NCBI GenBank assembly: GCA_001792895.1
Contig: MARA01000014.1
Location: forward strand, 958,761 to 1,022,760
Length of the DNA stretch: 64,000 bases
Direction of reading: 5' to 3'
From: Lentinus brumalis
Lineage: Eukaryota; Basidiomycota; Agaricomycetes; Polyporales; Polyporaceae
The notes under the pieces were generated by a model. It did no database searches and was not told the DNA's origin. It saw only the letters and a list, made by a program, of their open reading frames with translations. Numbering within the stretch: position 1 is the first letter of the stretch; every line of letters starts with the position of its first letter. Of this stretch, positions 43,484-55,664 are shown one piece after another. Both the position numbers and the translations under genes were made by a program.

Positions 43484-46400
43484 GGGTTTGACTGTACGAA
43501 TTGGCTTGGCTGTCCGGCATTCGCGGTGCATGCATGACGTTATATTGTTATTACAGAACGTGCCGTTCTACCTTTGGTCGCAAGGATGGTTGCGCAGTAG
43601 CTTGCAGTGACTGTTCGCAACTAGCCAAAGACAAACAATCTCTCCCGCCCACTTGCGTTTCAATGCTGAACAGGAATGGCCCTCAGCACGAGGGCCGGAT
43701 GAGGTCGCGCATCACTGAAGTGACATTATGAAGCCTTGAGCTTGAGCATCAGCGACTCGCGAACCAGGCACTGAAGCATACCGAGTAAGCCGTGGATGCT
43801 CTGTGCCGACAGGCGACGCGTCTGGACATTAAGAGTTGACGTCGAGCATGGTCGCGGACTCGTGCTGCCGAGTCCAATCAAAATCCGATTCCGAGTCGCA
43901 TGCCGCCGAGAGAGCGAGGAAGAAGAAGACGCTGTCACAGTGACCAGCGGGCCGCCGCCAAGTCAACGGGAAGCCGTGTCCATCGTCCTTCGTGGTCGGG
44001 CCTTGGGCCTCGGGTTTCGTAGCTTCAGGTATCACGCCTGGCTATTCAGGCCCATGACGTACGGCGTCGCGTTCTGGAGTCCCGGGAACGCTCATTACCG
44101 TCCTTCGAGACCGCGCTGCGTCCGAGAATGATGGAGAAGCGCGGACGGCCGCCTGCGAGAGCTCCGTCGACGAAGTTCGACAATTTGCTCCGAAGCCGGA
44201 TTCCGTTGCGTAGGTGCGAGCGCCGTAGGCCTGTATGAGGAAGTGGATTGCGGGATCTAGCTCGCCTCCATTATCATCATCCATGGATAGGAGCCTGCCG
44301 CTTGTCTTCCCTCGGCACGGTCGATGAGTAAACTCCAACTCGCTCGGCGTCATCCTGGACGAGACCTGTGGATGACCACGCTCACGCCCGAGGATTATGG
44401 AGCCGGATGGTTCGGATAAACGTACAACGTACGGCATGGACAAGCATGGATCGACCAAATTTTCAGGGGGGTTCTGTCCAGTGTCGCCCCGGCAGTCGAT
44501 CTTGAGGATATTATTGGTGCACCCTATGACCTTGCGACCTCGAACCAGCCCACCCTGAGGGCGTGTGCGGATATCTGCGGGCATAGCGGTTCGAAGTCTC
44601 GAATCCCAGTGGAAATAGGACGATCCTCGCTCCGGGATACTCCACCACAGCTGTCCGATGTGGTTTGTGGTCCGAACGTGGCACAGTGAACCTGGTATCA
44701 GAGTTCAATGGATACCTCAGGCTTCATCGGAGGAAACCAGCCCTGCACGTTCGTACTCACGTATCGATGGATGCGCCCCGTACACCGTCTTCGCTCCTCG
44801 GACCTCCAGTCGAGTCAAGTCAACTGCCTCTCAAGTCTTGTATAACGGCAGCCCGCAGCCGCAGCTGTCTTCGCAACGCACGCCGGGATACGGGGACGGT
44901 ATCAAGAAGTGCAGAACCGAGGAGCGGAGCAGAACAAGGCAGCGAGTGTCCGACTCCCAGCCATGTGCGACGACCGAGCATCCAGCGGCGGGGACACGGA
45001 CGTCGGATTTTACCTGACGCACTGCCGTCATCGCTGTCCAGGGGCGTGGGTACAGCGGGCGTCGCGTTGCCATCCGTCCTCGTCGCCTATCGCCCGCGCT
45101 CGACGCGTCGGGTGCCGAGGCGTGCCTACTCGGGAGGCTCCCTGAGGCTCCCCACGCGAGTGTCGAACGCGCAAAGGAACGACTGAGGCGTTCCCCTCGT
45201 CGCGAGGGCGCGTCGTGTCGCTGACATGGATGACGGTGACGCCGTCGGACGGACGTCCAGACCAGGCACTTCGCGCTCCGTGTACGGCGTAGTGCGGTTA
45301 GCGCCTTGCATTGCACTTGGAAAGTGGTCGACGTTGCCTTTCGAGGTCCCGCCTGACTCCCGACAAACTCGCGCGGTTCGCCTTGCGGACACTTGCGAAA
45401 CCCGTCCCGGCACGTGGTAAGCCGCGAGGCTTTGCCAACCTTTGACAATGAGAAGCCGGGACAAGAGCGGTATGCGACCCGGGCTTCCCAGCACGTCGGA
45501 CTGTCGGGCTGTCTGAGGAGGGCTTCGAGTCTTCGACGTCGACCTGTCCCAGTCCACTTTCAGCATCTCGCATGCAGGTTCTGCCTGGCCGCTGGCACTG
45601 GCAGGGAGTGCGGGACCTGTATGTAGACGTTGACACGAACTTGAAACGCGACGACGTCCGAAGTCGCGCGACCGTCGCTGGGGCACTCCAGTACTGAATG
45701 CGTCTGGATAGCTCCCGACGTGGCAAGCATCGTGGCCCGTGGGGATTCTGGGGCTCCGCGCTCGCTGCTCTGTGCTCAGGATGCTTGCGAATTCGAGAGG
45801 TCGGGTCAACCGTCAGGCCTTGAGATGCGGGGAAGACTGATCGAGCATCCCGCGGCCCGCGTCGAGATTCGGGAACGGGTGTAAGTTACGGGAGGGCAGT
45901 GGTAGGGCATATGTCCGTATATGGCGGATGGTTTGTTTCCCTACGCGAAATGTGGGAAACCTTCAATCTTTCAATCTTTCGCCGACGGGAGCTATGGGGA
46001 GTACTTACATACTCACTGTGTGGAGGAAGACGAACCCGAAGATCATCGCGCAGCGGAGATAACATCTCCGTACTATATGAATGGGTCTGATGAGCACGAG
46101 CACGAGAACGAGCATGTGCGTGTGCGCAGCTCACCTCCGTCCGGCCTTCGACGCGTTCCTGGGGTGATTAATGGGTCTCCCCGTACGGCACATTGCAGCT
46201 TCCAGAGTTCGGATGACGAGTTGGACCCGGGTTCGCGAGGTTCCAGAACCGCGAAAACTTACAGAGTTCAGGGCTAGGAAGTGCGAGCTTGCGAGCTTGT
46301 GTGCTTTAGGCCTAGAGGCTTGAGACCTTCCGCCGCGGGTTTCTAGAGCGACGCGCGAACCTGTTTCGCGTCCTAGGTTCATTAACGAGTGCTGATTCTG

Positions 46401-48121
46401 GCTTCTGACTTCTGGCCACTCGGTCCTGGCGAACACCGTGGTACCGCGGTTCGTCGCAAGGGTCTCCCCGAGTCCCCGGGCGGTCCCTGCTGAGCATGGT
46501 CAGAGCGAAAGGAAGTCGATCAAGTCGGGTGCGCAGCGTGGGAGGGGCGGGCGGTCGAAGGACGGAGGGTGACGTTGACGGTTGGAGGCGACAGTAAACG
46601 GAGTCGAACAGAAAGCCTGTTGCGGGAGCGGAGTGGCAGATGCGCGCACACGGATGCTGGACCCTGCCACGACACCACGATGGGGCGGAATGGGTCCACG
46701 GGGCAAGAGGGTTCCTACGTGGTGCTCGGGGCGAAAGCCTAGCTAGGGTGGCGCAGCGCAACTCCATCCGTAGCAGCCTGCCAGGCCGCGAGACTTGATC
46801 CACTTGCGTCGTTCGACGGAGTCGTAGCGCGAAGCTGGCTCGAGTGCTGCTGCATTCACTAGCCCGGCATCGACGCTGGCAGCGGGGAACGGACCAATCA
46901 AACGCGATTCTGATAGACACAAACTCGGGAATTACATACGGTGTACGCGCCTCGAGCCGCCCGATTGGAAGATCGTGATGTTTTGGATCGCACTGTCGCA
47001 GTGTCGTGCTTCGCAGGATCCCAAGCCACACCTGGCATGGGGCTGCCGGCGGGAACTCTATTGCGCTCACGTCACAGCAGTCGTTCCATGATTGCACGGA
47101 TGATGGAAGTCGAACGTCGAGAGTCGAGAGTCGAGAGTCGAGAGTCGAGTGTCGAGGATTGAAAATAGATATTATGAAGCCGACCGAACATCTGCGTAGC
47201 GTGATAGGAGGCATGCAGATACGGAGACGAGGAGTCGAGCGTGCGCGCCAGTGCGTGTATGCGTGAACTCCACGCTTGACTGGCCAAGGTGCCGGTAGAG
47301 CGACGGGACGCAGTGCGGCGGGGTGGGTGGACCGTGGCGCGTGCACAGTGACAGTGGCAGTCAAAGCAAAGTCCTGCTGCTGCTGCTACGTCCGCCGCCC
47401 CGGGGCTCGGGAACGATCAAAATTGCCAATCTCGCATCTTCGATCCATGCGTACGGTACATACGGTGTACACATCAGACGGGTTCCGGGTCCTGCAGGGT
47501 GGGGATCCTGGGGGAAACCCCGGCGTTCTTGTAGCCGTTGCGCTGTGGGTGCGCTGTGCGAAAGTCAGAACAGCAGCGGGCTGTCTGATACGTAGTTGAT
47601 TCCCGGGGGGTCTGCGATAGGGGGGGGGCGGGCATCTGCATCTGTCGAGGCCACACACCAACAACACCAGCTGCACGACGCGGCATACAGTACGAGTACA
47701 GCAAACTGCCGTGGCGTGAGCGTGATGTGCTGCGCAGAAGCCGTGTTATGGGCGCACCGTTTGTCCCACATTTCCAAAAGCCTCCTGATGTAATCTTATC
47801 TAGAAGCAGCGTCTATCTAATCTGGAACTGATCCAGATCGATTCTTGTCATCTGGACCATGCAGTGACATCGAGATGCTCCGGCCCGGACATCCCGAAGG
47901 CCAGGGGTGAGGTTTAAGCGCCGACACATTTGAACCATGTTCGAGTCGACCTGCGTCTTATAAGCCTCTCGCGAGATTCTCCTTCCCGCTTTCCTCATTC
48001 TTGCCTCCTCCGTCCCTCACGCATACTTTCCTGTGTATACTGTCTTCCTCCTCTTGGTGCGTCCCACTCATTCATCATCATCCTTCCGATGCTCATCGAC
48101 ATTGCCACAGCCCCGTAAACG
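43484..48121. other. 4.6-kb gene-poor interval
   Basis: Long frames exist (for example 350 codons on minus at 46312-47364 and 227 on minus at 45126-45809), but they are Arg/Pro/Ser-rich, lack motifs and reflect GC-rich DNA. It contains a 7-nt tandem repeat (47109-47157), a G9 run (47620-47628), an 11-nt match to an initiator-tRNA primer-binding site (44693-44703) and a TATA-like CTTATAAGCC at about 47957, about 160 bp before the transposase start. Degraded retroelement sequence is possible but not shown. Confidence 0.45.
47109..47157. repeat. 7-nt tandem repeat, seven units (GTCGAGA consensus)
   Basis: Seven head-to-tail copies of a 7-nt unit are present. The central four are identical GTCGAGA and the outer ones carry one or two changes (GTCGAAC, GTCGAGT, GTCGAGG). 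It is a local minisatellite-like array in gene-poor DNA. Confidence 0.9.
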
Positions 48122-51100
48122 ATGTCCTCCAAGCAATCACCATGCGCTCACTGTGGCCAACCTGTTCATATCGACATGAAGGTTGCGCACGAACGTGCAT
48201 GCCGCCAGGAGAGGACTCGGGCTCCGCCCACTGCAGCAGGTAAGCTCATCCTGGCAACGCTCTCACATCACTTGAACCTCATCACCGCTGGTAACAAGCG
48301 CAACGTCGCCCAGTGCCAGCATCACGACAGGCTCCCAACCGGCTGGGAGCACCTCCCACGTTCCAGATTCCCGGTGAGTACTATCTGCATACGCACTCCA
48401 TACTGCCGCTCATTGAGGTCAGACCCCCCTGCAGATGACCGTTCGAAGAGTTCTAAAAGTGTCCCAGCAAATAGACGTGCAGGTGAGGCGCCTTACACGG
48501 GTCTCGTAGTCGCACACCCCTCTCACATGAACAATTCATCAGCACCTGTGGCTCCTCCCATACACGGCACCACTTCCCAGCCCACGACTTCTACTCCCCC
48601 TGCCATGGTTCAGATCAACATCCCTGTCCCGCAACCCGTGCCGCAGGCAGTGGGGCATGGCGGCACCGCGCCCATGCAGCCCGTGGGCGCTGGCCACTCT
48701 CAGCCGTCCGTCCGGCCCGCACAGTACCCCGAGGGCTCCTACAAGATTGAATTCCATCCGCATGCCAACCGCGCTCCCGTCTTCGAGCGCGCACAGGACT
48801 TCCAGCATGCCCCCATCGTCGATGTCCGCGACCTCAACCAAGAGCCTTGGGCTCCTGCTTTCAACAGTCGCATCGACTTCGAACTCGCGGAGTTCTCGCT
48901 GAAAGCAGGCTTGAACGAACCGCAGGTCATCACGTTGTTGGAGCTCATTCGCCGCATTCTCGACGAGCCGGCTGAGTTCACTCTGGAGAAGGCCAGCGAC
49001 GTTCTGCATGCATGGGAAGGGGCGAAGTTCAAGCAGCCTGCTGTCTGTACAATTTCTTTCTACGTGTTGTAAGTTACTCATGTTGTATACTGGTAGTTCG
49101 AATGTAGTTTGTTGGAGGTCGACATATCTGAGGGGGATCGGAGAACATACGAATTTCATCACCGCGACATATGGGATGTCGGAGTCAGTCTGGTCCAGGA
49201 CCCACTCCTCTCTAAGCACATGGTATGGCATGCCGTGAAGCAATTCAGACGGGAGAACAAGGAGTGGGTTCGATTCGTCGATGAACCGTATACCGCGGAC
49301 CTTCTCTACGAGTACCAGGTGGGTTGTGTTCAGCATAGGTCGTGTTCATCGCTGAAGAGTTGGGCCCAATCCCGTTCAGAGCAAGTTGCCCACAGGTGCC
49401 GTTCCCTTGCCGTTTGTCTTGTATGCCGACAAGACACGTCTGTCAACATTTGGCACGCAGGAGGGATATCCTATCGTTGTCCGTCTGGCCAACCTTCCCG
49501 CGGCAATTCGGAACAGTTCTGGGCATGGCTCCGGCCAGGTCGTGGGAATGCTGCCGGCGGTAAGGCCGAGCCACTTACGCCGTACGCCGAGGCGTTGATC
49601 AACGTTAACACATCTCTTGCTAGATCAAGGATCCCAACGCCAAGAAGGGTGAGACAAAGTTAATCAGGCACAAGCGTGTCGTATGGCATGCGGGTTTCTC
49701 CAAAGTCATGAAGAAGGCCATCGAACATGCGCGACAAGGCAAAAGGGTGCGCTGTGGTGACGGAACCTGGCGACTACTCATTCCCCTCATCCTCATACTG
49801 GTTGCCGACTATGAGGAGCAGTGAGTACGATATGGGCGGATTGTGTTCCTCAGAGCATTGACATCAGATCCTACAGGTGCACGATGACGCTTATCAGAGG
49901 GCTGAAGGGGTTGTTCCCTTGTCCTGTCTGCCTCGTCCCCCATGATAAGCTGAGCGAATTGGGTTTGAAACATGAGCTGCGAACATCTAGCCAGGCCATC
50001 GCAATCCTTAACGACAAAACCCTCAACAAGGGCCAGCTGGAGGAGGCTCTCAAGGAGAAATCACTTCGTCCCATCCCGGTTCGTCTGGTCTTCCGTTGTC
50101 TGTTGACTCTCATTTGTTGTATTGACTCTTGGCCTGACTAGAATTCTCTCTGGCCTCTCTGCGACCCTCATCGTTCAACTTCGTTTGACAAGTTGCACGC
50201 TTACGAGACAGGCCTGTTCGGCACCCATCTCTTCGGAGAATTCCTGAAAATTGTCAAGGCAGTGCGAGGAAATCAAGCGATCAAAGCGGTCAATACGCAG
50301 TGAGTGGCACATGCAGGCCTGTTTGACTCTTGCTGAAAATCAAGGTATCGAACATCAGATATAATGCTATCCCGCGCTGGTCTGGGCTATACCATACCGA
50401 TAACATCATATCCCGCGATTTCAGCGACGGTTCAAAGTACGACGACATCTCGCGAGTAAGTTACTTATATCCAAGCTCCGCGCAATCACTGACACAATTG
50501 AAACTAGGTCATCGTTCCAGCGACATACAACGTCGTGGTGGCAGCGGCAACTTCTGGTCTTGCCCTCATGAGGGCCATCAGGATCTTCGGAATGATGAAT
50601 GTAGTCGTGTCTTTCGAGGTTCAGACCAAGGAGCGCCTGGAGCTTTTTGATTCCCTACTAATCCTCTTTGCCAAGGCGATTGAGGTATGTTCGTGTGTTC
50701 TTTTTTGACCAGCGTTCTGACCACTGCCCCCTTGGCAATCCCAGGACTACATGGACGTAGAATCTGACAAGAACTGGGAGTTTCCTAAGAATCACAGCCA
50801 CGCACATGTGGTCATGGACATCTGGCTGAAGGGCGTCATCAAGAACTTCACCAGCAAACCCAGCGAGAAGATGCACCGTCTGTTGAAAGAGATATACCGA
50901 GACCGCACCAACTTCAAGAAGGTTGAGGGCCAGGTAAGCATTCTCATTCCACTACATATTGCTGCTTTCCCGTTGTCTGAGCTGTTGTGTATGCACAGAT
51001 CACCGCAATCGCGCATCAATTCGTCGTCGCGCTCTATATCCGGTTTCAAATGGAGACTTACGACGAGCTCACGAAGGCCATTGAGCCAGAGGAGAAGCAC

Positions 51101-51996
51101 CATTTGCATCAATACCACCACGTCTATCTGGGCTCGCCTGACGCAACTCTCTCTCTCGGCCGCCTCATCCAACGTCGGGGAGCCGAACCGGCGCTCAAGG
51201 GCCTTACGAAGAAGCTGGCCGTTCATATCAGGGCCACCGTTCAAAGCACCGCCAAAAAGGGCCAGGTGATCCCGTTGGCTGAGCTGCCGGCAGATCTCAA
51301 GGTGCGTGGGCTCAGCAGCCTTTCCAAATCCTGGCTCTTGCCAGTAAATGATGGAATCTCATTCGTTCGTAGATCACTCCGTTCAAGTACCTCAAGATCC
51401 AGTACGTCTCAATGGAGACATGGCGTGTCGCCCATGACCCCTTACGTTGCAACCCCAGTTTCTATCATGAACCGCGGTACGACTTTGTGATGTACCGCGG
51501 ACCTATGCCGGATGAGTACCACTTCGGTGAACTCCAGTTCGTGTTTGCTTGCGACTATGACAACAAGACATTCCCAGTTGCAGTCGTCCGCGCTTATGAT
51601 CCCGTCTACCTCCCTCGCTCCAAAATCGATGCTGCGCTTGGCATATTCCGTCTTCGGGCTCGCCCTTACGGGAAACTGGGCAGTGGTCCAGAGGATTCGG
51701 ACCGTGATGAAGGGGATCCCAACAGCGGTGCAGAGGATCCATACGTCCTGGTGCACCTGGGCTCGCTCGTACGCGGCGTGGTCGCTATCAGTGACTCAGG
51801 ACTGACTGTGGACTATTCTCATGAAGACCCGCCATTCGTATCCATGGCCCACGAGGCGGAACTGGACATCTTCTGGAACGAGCACTATCGTCCGGAGTTT
51901 GAGCAGCCCCAGCCTGATGATCGTCTCATAGCTGACCTTGTTGATGGAGATATGTTCCTTCGACTACACCAGTACTTTCCTTTCTTAACTACCTGA
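48122..51996 (+). CDS. Plavaka-type (CACTA-like) DNA transposase
   Basis: Thirteen exons, join(48122..48239, 48314..48373, 48435..49068, 49108..49318, 49380..49559, 49624..49820, 49877..50078, 50142..50299, 50359..50455, 50508..50684, 50745..50933, 50999..51301, 51373..51996), give 1049 residues without a stop. An N-terminal Cys/His motif (CAHCGQPVHIDMKVAHERAC) may bind zinc. The core follows the order of basidiomycete Plavaka transposases: APAFNSRIDFELAEFSLKAG, a KLPTGAVPLPFVLYADKT block, GYPIVVRLANLPAAIRN, ILVADYEEQ, LIRGLKGLFPCPVCLVPHD, DPHRSTSFDKLHAYETGLFG and KPSEKMHRLLKEIY. It presumably excises and inserts its own element. The first two introns total 135 nt, so the N-terminus stays in frame with or without splicing; that part is uncertain. 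The gene looks functional. Terminal inverted repeats were not located. Confidence 0.88.
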
Positions 51997-52230
51997 TAAC
52001 TTGCGCCCTTTTTCGTTTATGTCTGCATGTTACTCTTGCTCAGTTACCGGGTTCATTGCTATCCCCATCTTTCCCTGACGTCCGAACTGATCCTCCTCTT
52101 CACCACGACGTCCGACATTCCCCTACATTGCTTACACATGTTCATCAAGAAAGACAATGACATTGCTATGTGTACATTAACCAGTAGCGACCCCCATTGT
52201 TGTGGGCATGTCGTTCGGTCATTCATCGCA

Positions 52231-53148
52231 TCAAGGACTTTCCTGGTCCAAACGACACTTGCGTTTGGCGCTCCTCTCAACATCGCCCAGCAGAATAACC
52301 CCATCCATCACCATCTCCATGCTCCGAATGATTCTCAACTGTCCACCACGGTCCTGACGTGTGATGGCCCGAGCCAGGGAGGGTATGGCAGCGGAGAGAA
52401 GTGTCAGCAGCATCCACTGCTCTTCCTCAACCGGCGTTGCCTGAGAGCCCTCCTTGCGCATGGAGCGCGCACATTTCCGCCATGCCTCTCCAAAGCGTAG
52501 AATAGATTCTTGCTCCTCACGAGTTGTCTGCACCTCCAGGATGGGGTCAAATTGCTGGGGATGCCATTCGGACTGGTGACGTTTGAGAATCGGCAGCTTA
52601 CAGGCCGCAAGACCTTCGGCATAGCCTGATCCCGAGAGCATTCGGTTGAGGCGGATGTAGAATTCGGGGGACTCGTCTTCCTCCTCAGATTCACCGAATG
52701 ATATGCCGAGCAACTTCAACTGCTCATCCAACCATGACGCGTCATATTGATTAGTCCCTTGGCCGGGGGGTAGGCTTTCGGAGCTGCTCCTGAGAGGACT
52801 CGCTACAAACGATGACAGAATGCGGGTAAGTTCCAGGACATACTGGATAATATCATGAGACTGACCTTGCGCATAAAGGATGGACTCATCAGGGTCCGAC
52901 GGGATTTGCGACGGGATTTGCAGCAACTCCTCAGAAACATCAATGGGAGAGGACATGCAATCGTCCTCCTGAGCGCTATCAAACAGATGCTGGTTTTGCG
53001 TTGATGTCATATGACTGGACCAGGACGAGAGGTTGAGGAAAGAATGTTGGTCAGGACGGGGTTGTGATGAGAACGGAGCACATCCGAGGTTGGGCGGCTC
53101 TCGCCCCAGACTTTGCGGGGAATATTCCAACAGCTCGGAAATTTCCAT
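52231..53148 (-). CDS. Unknown 305-residue protein, possible second transposon ORF
   Basis: A single uninterrupted ORF runs convergent to the transposase. The translation is acidic and helix-rich in its second half (QYVLELTRILSSFVASP, FYIRLNRMLSGSGYAEGL, EEQESILRFGEAWRKCARS) with a Ser/Gln/Pro-rich start. No family is recognised. Its composition is clearly protein-like, unlike the random ORFs around it. The position suggests an accessory protein of the Plavaka element, but a host gene is not excluded. Confidence 0.55.
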   Translation of the reverse strand: MEISELLEYSPQSLGREPPNLGCAPFSSQPRPDQHSFLNLSSWSSHMTSTQNQHLFDSAQEDDCMSSPIDVSEELLQIPSQIPSDPDESILYAQGQSHDIIQYVLELTRILSSFVASPLRSSSESLPPGQGTNQYDASWLDEQLKLLGISFGESEEEDESPEFYIRLNRMLSGSGYAEGLAACKLPILKRHQSEWHPQQFDPILEVQTTREEQESILRFGEAWRKCARSMRKEGSQATPVEEEQWMLLTLLSAAIPSLARAITRQDRGGQLRIIRSMEMVMDGVILLGDVERSAKRKCRLDQESP

Positions 53149-54005
53149 GTTTGGTCTCAGCAGCCGTTCGGCCCTTTCGCGGGGACCAGTGGGACCGGTG
53201 AAAGGATATGTGTCGTGTTCTACAGTTCAGGATTTGGACAGACATGGGATGGATGTATGAGACTGGAAGAACCGCTTCAAGCAACTCACATGAGAGTTTG
53301 GTCTCGGGCGTACGCTGTGCACTGGCTCCTTTCATACCTGCGGGAGGTCGGGAAGAGTATAATTGCAATGGCACAACGGCAGTGGAGTACATGTACATAA
53401 CCGGGCGTGCAGGACGTAGAAGAGAGTTGCGGCAATGGAGGTGTGGGTGAGCTGCGGTAAAGCACTTCGAGTACCGTGCAGAAGGGTGCCGGCACACCTT
53501 GCTGGTCTCACATTATACCTCTGCTCCGTGCCCGCACTCCTCGCGGCGGTGCTGTAATGCGGCAGTACTGTTTCCCGTGTCACGGGGAACAGGGGAACAC
53601 GCACATCCAGTATCTTAGAACAGTGAGCGATGAAGGAGGCGCGCCTGCAATGATGCGCAAATACTCACCGGTGGGAAATCACAGCGTTGGTGAGGACACA
53701 TTGTACGGACTTGCTAGGGCCCTTTGCTTTATCTGAGCTCATAAGAACCTTCTGAGTTTGGTCGACTTCAGATCAATGGAGCCATCGAGGCTGAGGCCAA
53801 TGAAGAACTCTTCAGGTGCAAGGGATGTTAGATAGGAAAGCAACCAGAGTGGGCACAGAATAGATGAGAGACCAAGAGGGCAGAAGACAGACGGCCCAAG
53901 ACACAAGAGGCGAAATGATACGGAGGAGGAGAGCCTAGTTTCGTGAGCGCTAAGCAGGGCGGGGCGGGAACCGGCGCTAGCTGCCCCAGTTGACCCACCG
54001 CCACC
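53149..54005. promoter_or_regulatory. Divergent upstream region of two unknown ORFs
   Basis: This 857-bp interval lies between the minus ORF start (53148) and the plus ORF start (54006). Overlapping frames here are Cys/Arg-rich and random. If both ORFs are transposon genes this would be a shared internal promoter. Confidence 0.35.
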
Positions 54006-54638
54006 ATGGTGCTGGGTGACGCCCCACCTTCCCCGCCTCCAACGCCGCCTCTCACTCCCGTTCCCCACGAGATCATCGATGTCGACGCGCTCCCTGATCT
54101 CCCAACTGTCAACCAACTTCATGATGCCCTACCGCCCGATGAATGTGACATCGTCTTTATGGGTTTTCAGCACGGCCAGACGGGACAGCTCACCAAACAA
54201 CGGCTGGAAGCTGAGGGCGTCGCGTATATGGGCTTTGATCTGTCACGTTCGCACCGGACAGACCCACTCGCGTCAAGTGTCGCCGGTCCCTCATCGTCCA
54301 GTGTTGGGAGGTGTGAGTTGCATTTCTTGTGGGTGAGCTGAGATTGTAGCTGATATGCTGCAGCGACAGTGCCAAACCGCCAATCCAGAATCAAGAGATT
54401 GGGGAAGGTCACAAACCGGGCAAGGCAGGGGATCAACATATCGGCCCAGCATGCCCCCGTCGCTGGACCATCCCTTCCCCAGAAGCATCACGGTATGCCC
54501 CTTGACATGAAACAGGCTGTCCGTCGTGAATTATGGGTGGAGATACCCGTCTTATCGGCCAAAAAGGTGCGTGTTTCTTGTCAAACATGCTCGTTGCTGA
54601 TGAGGTGGTAGATGAGCAAGGTGCCAAGGAGACGTTAG
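54006..54638 (+). CDS. Unknown small protein, 174 residues, tentative
   Basis: The ATG sits in a strong context (CCACCATGG). Exons 54006..54300, 54364..54566 and 54612..54638 join in phase to 174 residues. The start is Pro-rich (PPSPPPTPPLTP), followed by an acidic middle (HEIIDVDALPDLPTVNQ, DECDIVFMGFQHGQTG) and a basic C-terminus (RQSRIKRLGKVTNRARQ, then KKMSKVPRRR). The first donor (GTGTTG) is weak; an alternative donor 10 nt downstream gives a 148-residue product with a different C-terminus. No family is recognised. It sits at the left edge of the gene-fragment mosaic and could be transposon-encoded. Confidence 0.4.
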
Positions 54639-55664
54639 GGGCATTAAACCACTCCCCCAGTCTCTGAGCAGCAGGGCGATGTCGTCTCCTACCGCCTGTG
54701 AAGGCCCCTGTCTCGCACCTGGACTCTGCGTCCCATCTTTTATCAAGTCCTCGCACACATGCTCCCCTGTGTTGTGTCTTCTACTTCACCACTTTCAGAT
54801 CCTACACGCCGTTTGGTCTTAAGGAGCTCATGTATAAGTCCTAGTAAGCAATGCATCTCTGATACCCTACGGCCCGTCTTCAGCCCTCCTCGCCGCGCGC
54901 AGCACAGCGATGGTGGAGAGTCCAGGCAACGCAGAGATGAGGTAGACGTGACACGTTGGCGACTTCATGATCTGGGGCCCTCCCTGTACATTCAGGTGAT
55001 AGCTGCGATACGGGAGGCCCAAGACGATGCAGACAACGGTTTCCACGGAATATCGAGCATGTGTCCTGACCTCCGAAGGCGTCGATGTCTCCGGCGCAGA
55101 GAAATGCATGAAATCTGTGAGCGATCTTCATATTTTACTCCGCGACGATTGTCCTGAATGTACGTCTCATAGGTTCCAGAGCTACCTAGTATGTTGCTCA
55201 GTGCTGCTTCGCCGGCGTGGTGTTGCGGGTTGCAGAACAGGTTGTGCACCTGGACATCGCCGACCTTCTGCATCTAGGACATCACCGGCCGGCGCTTTTG
55301 CTCTGGTACGTCTTGGTCCTGCCGCGCCCGCACAAGAACAGACAGGTCAGTTCTCTCGTGCTCAGGTTTGTATACAAGACTTACTCATCGTTTGTCTGTC
55401 AGGTTGCCATTTCACCGCAGGCCGAGCTCGACCTGACGCGGCGAGTTGGCAACCACGCCTCGCCTGACGTCAACGCGAAAGAGAATGAAGGAGAGTCTGG
55501 CTCCGGGGTGAACAAGGAGTTGACAGAGATGGAGCACAAGTGGGAAGGCTCGGGATGCCAGAACAGGAGCCGTACGTCTTATACGCCGACACATACCGAT
55601 ATCAACGCTGAGAAGCACCCTCTCCCGTCGCGAACCACCGCCCACGGAGACCTAGGGCGGTGCG
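54639..55664. other. Unassigned sequence left of the HECT fragment
   Basis: This contains protein-like pieces (about 54950-55060 and 55390-55560 on plus, for example AELDLTRRVGN and ENEGESGSGVNKELTEME) in different frames, with splice-like signals between them. They look like further gene debris, but I could not assign them to a family. No intact gene was found. Confidence 0.4.

Larger units (their letters stand above)
48122..53148 (+). mobile_element. Plavaka-type DNA transposon (core; ends not defined)
   Basis: The span given is only what the two genes support: the intact transposase (plus) and the convergent ORF at 52231-53148 (minus), separated by 234 bp. CACTA-like elements commonly carry a second gene beside the transposase, so the pair may belong to one element. 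No terminal inverted repeats or target-site duplication could be fixed by eye, and the true ends may reach into 43.5-48.1 kb on the left and past 54.6 kb on the right. Confidence 0.6.

Noticed and set aside
44580..44610. tRNA-like B-box (GGTTCGAAGTC)
   Set aside because: No matching A-box or foldable cloverleaf could be drawn around it.
46312..47364. 350-codon minus-strand ORF
   Set aside because: Composition is random (Arg/Pro/Thr-rich). It includes the 7-nt tandem repeat translated as STLDSRL repeats. No motif or splice partners.
52059..52500. Plus-strand ORF of 157 codons downstream of the transposase
   Set aside because: It is largely antisense to the 305-residue minus ORF and has no independent support.
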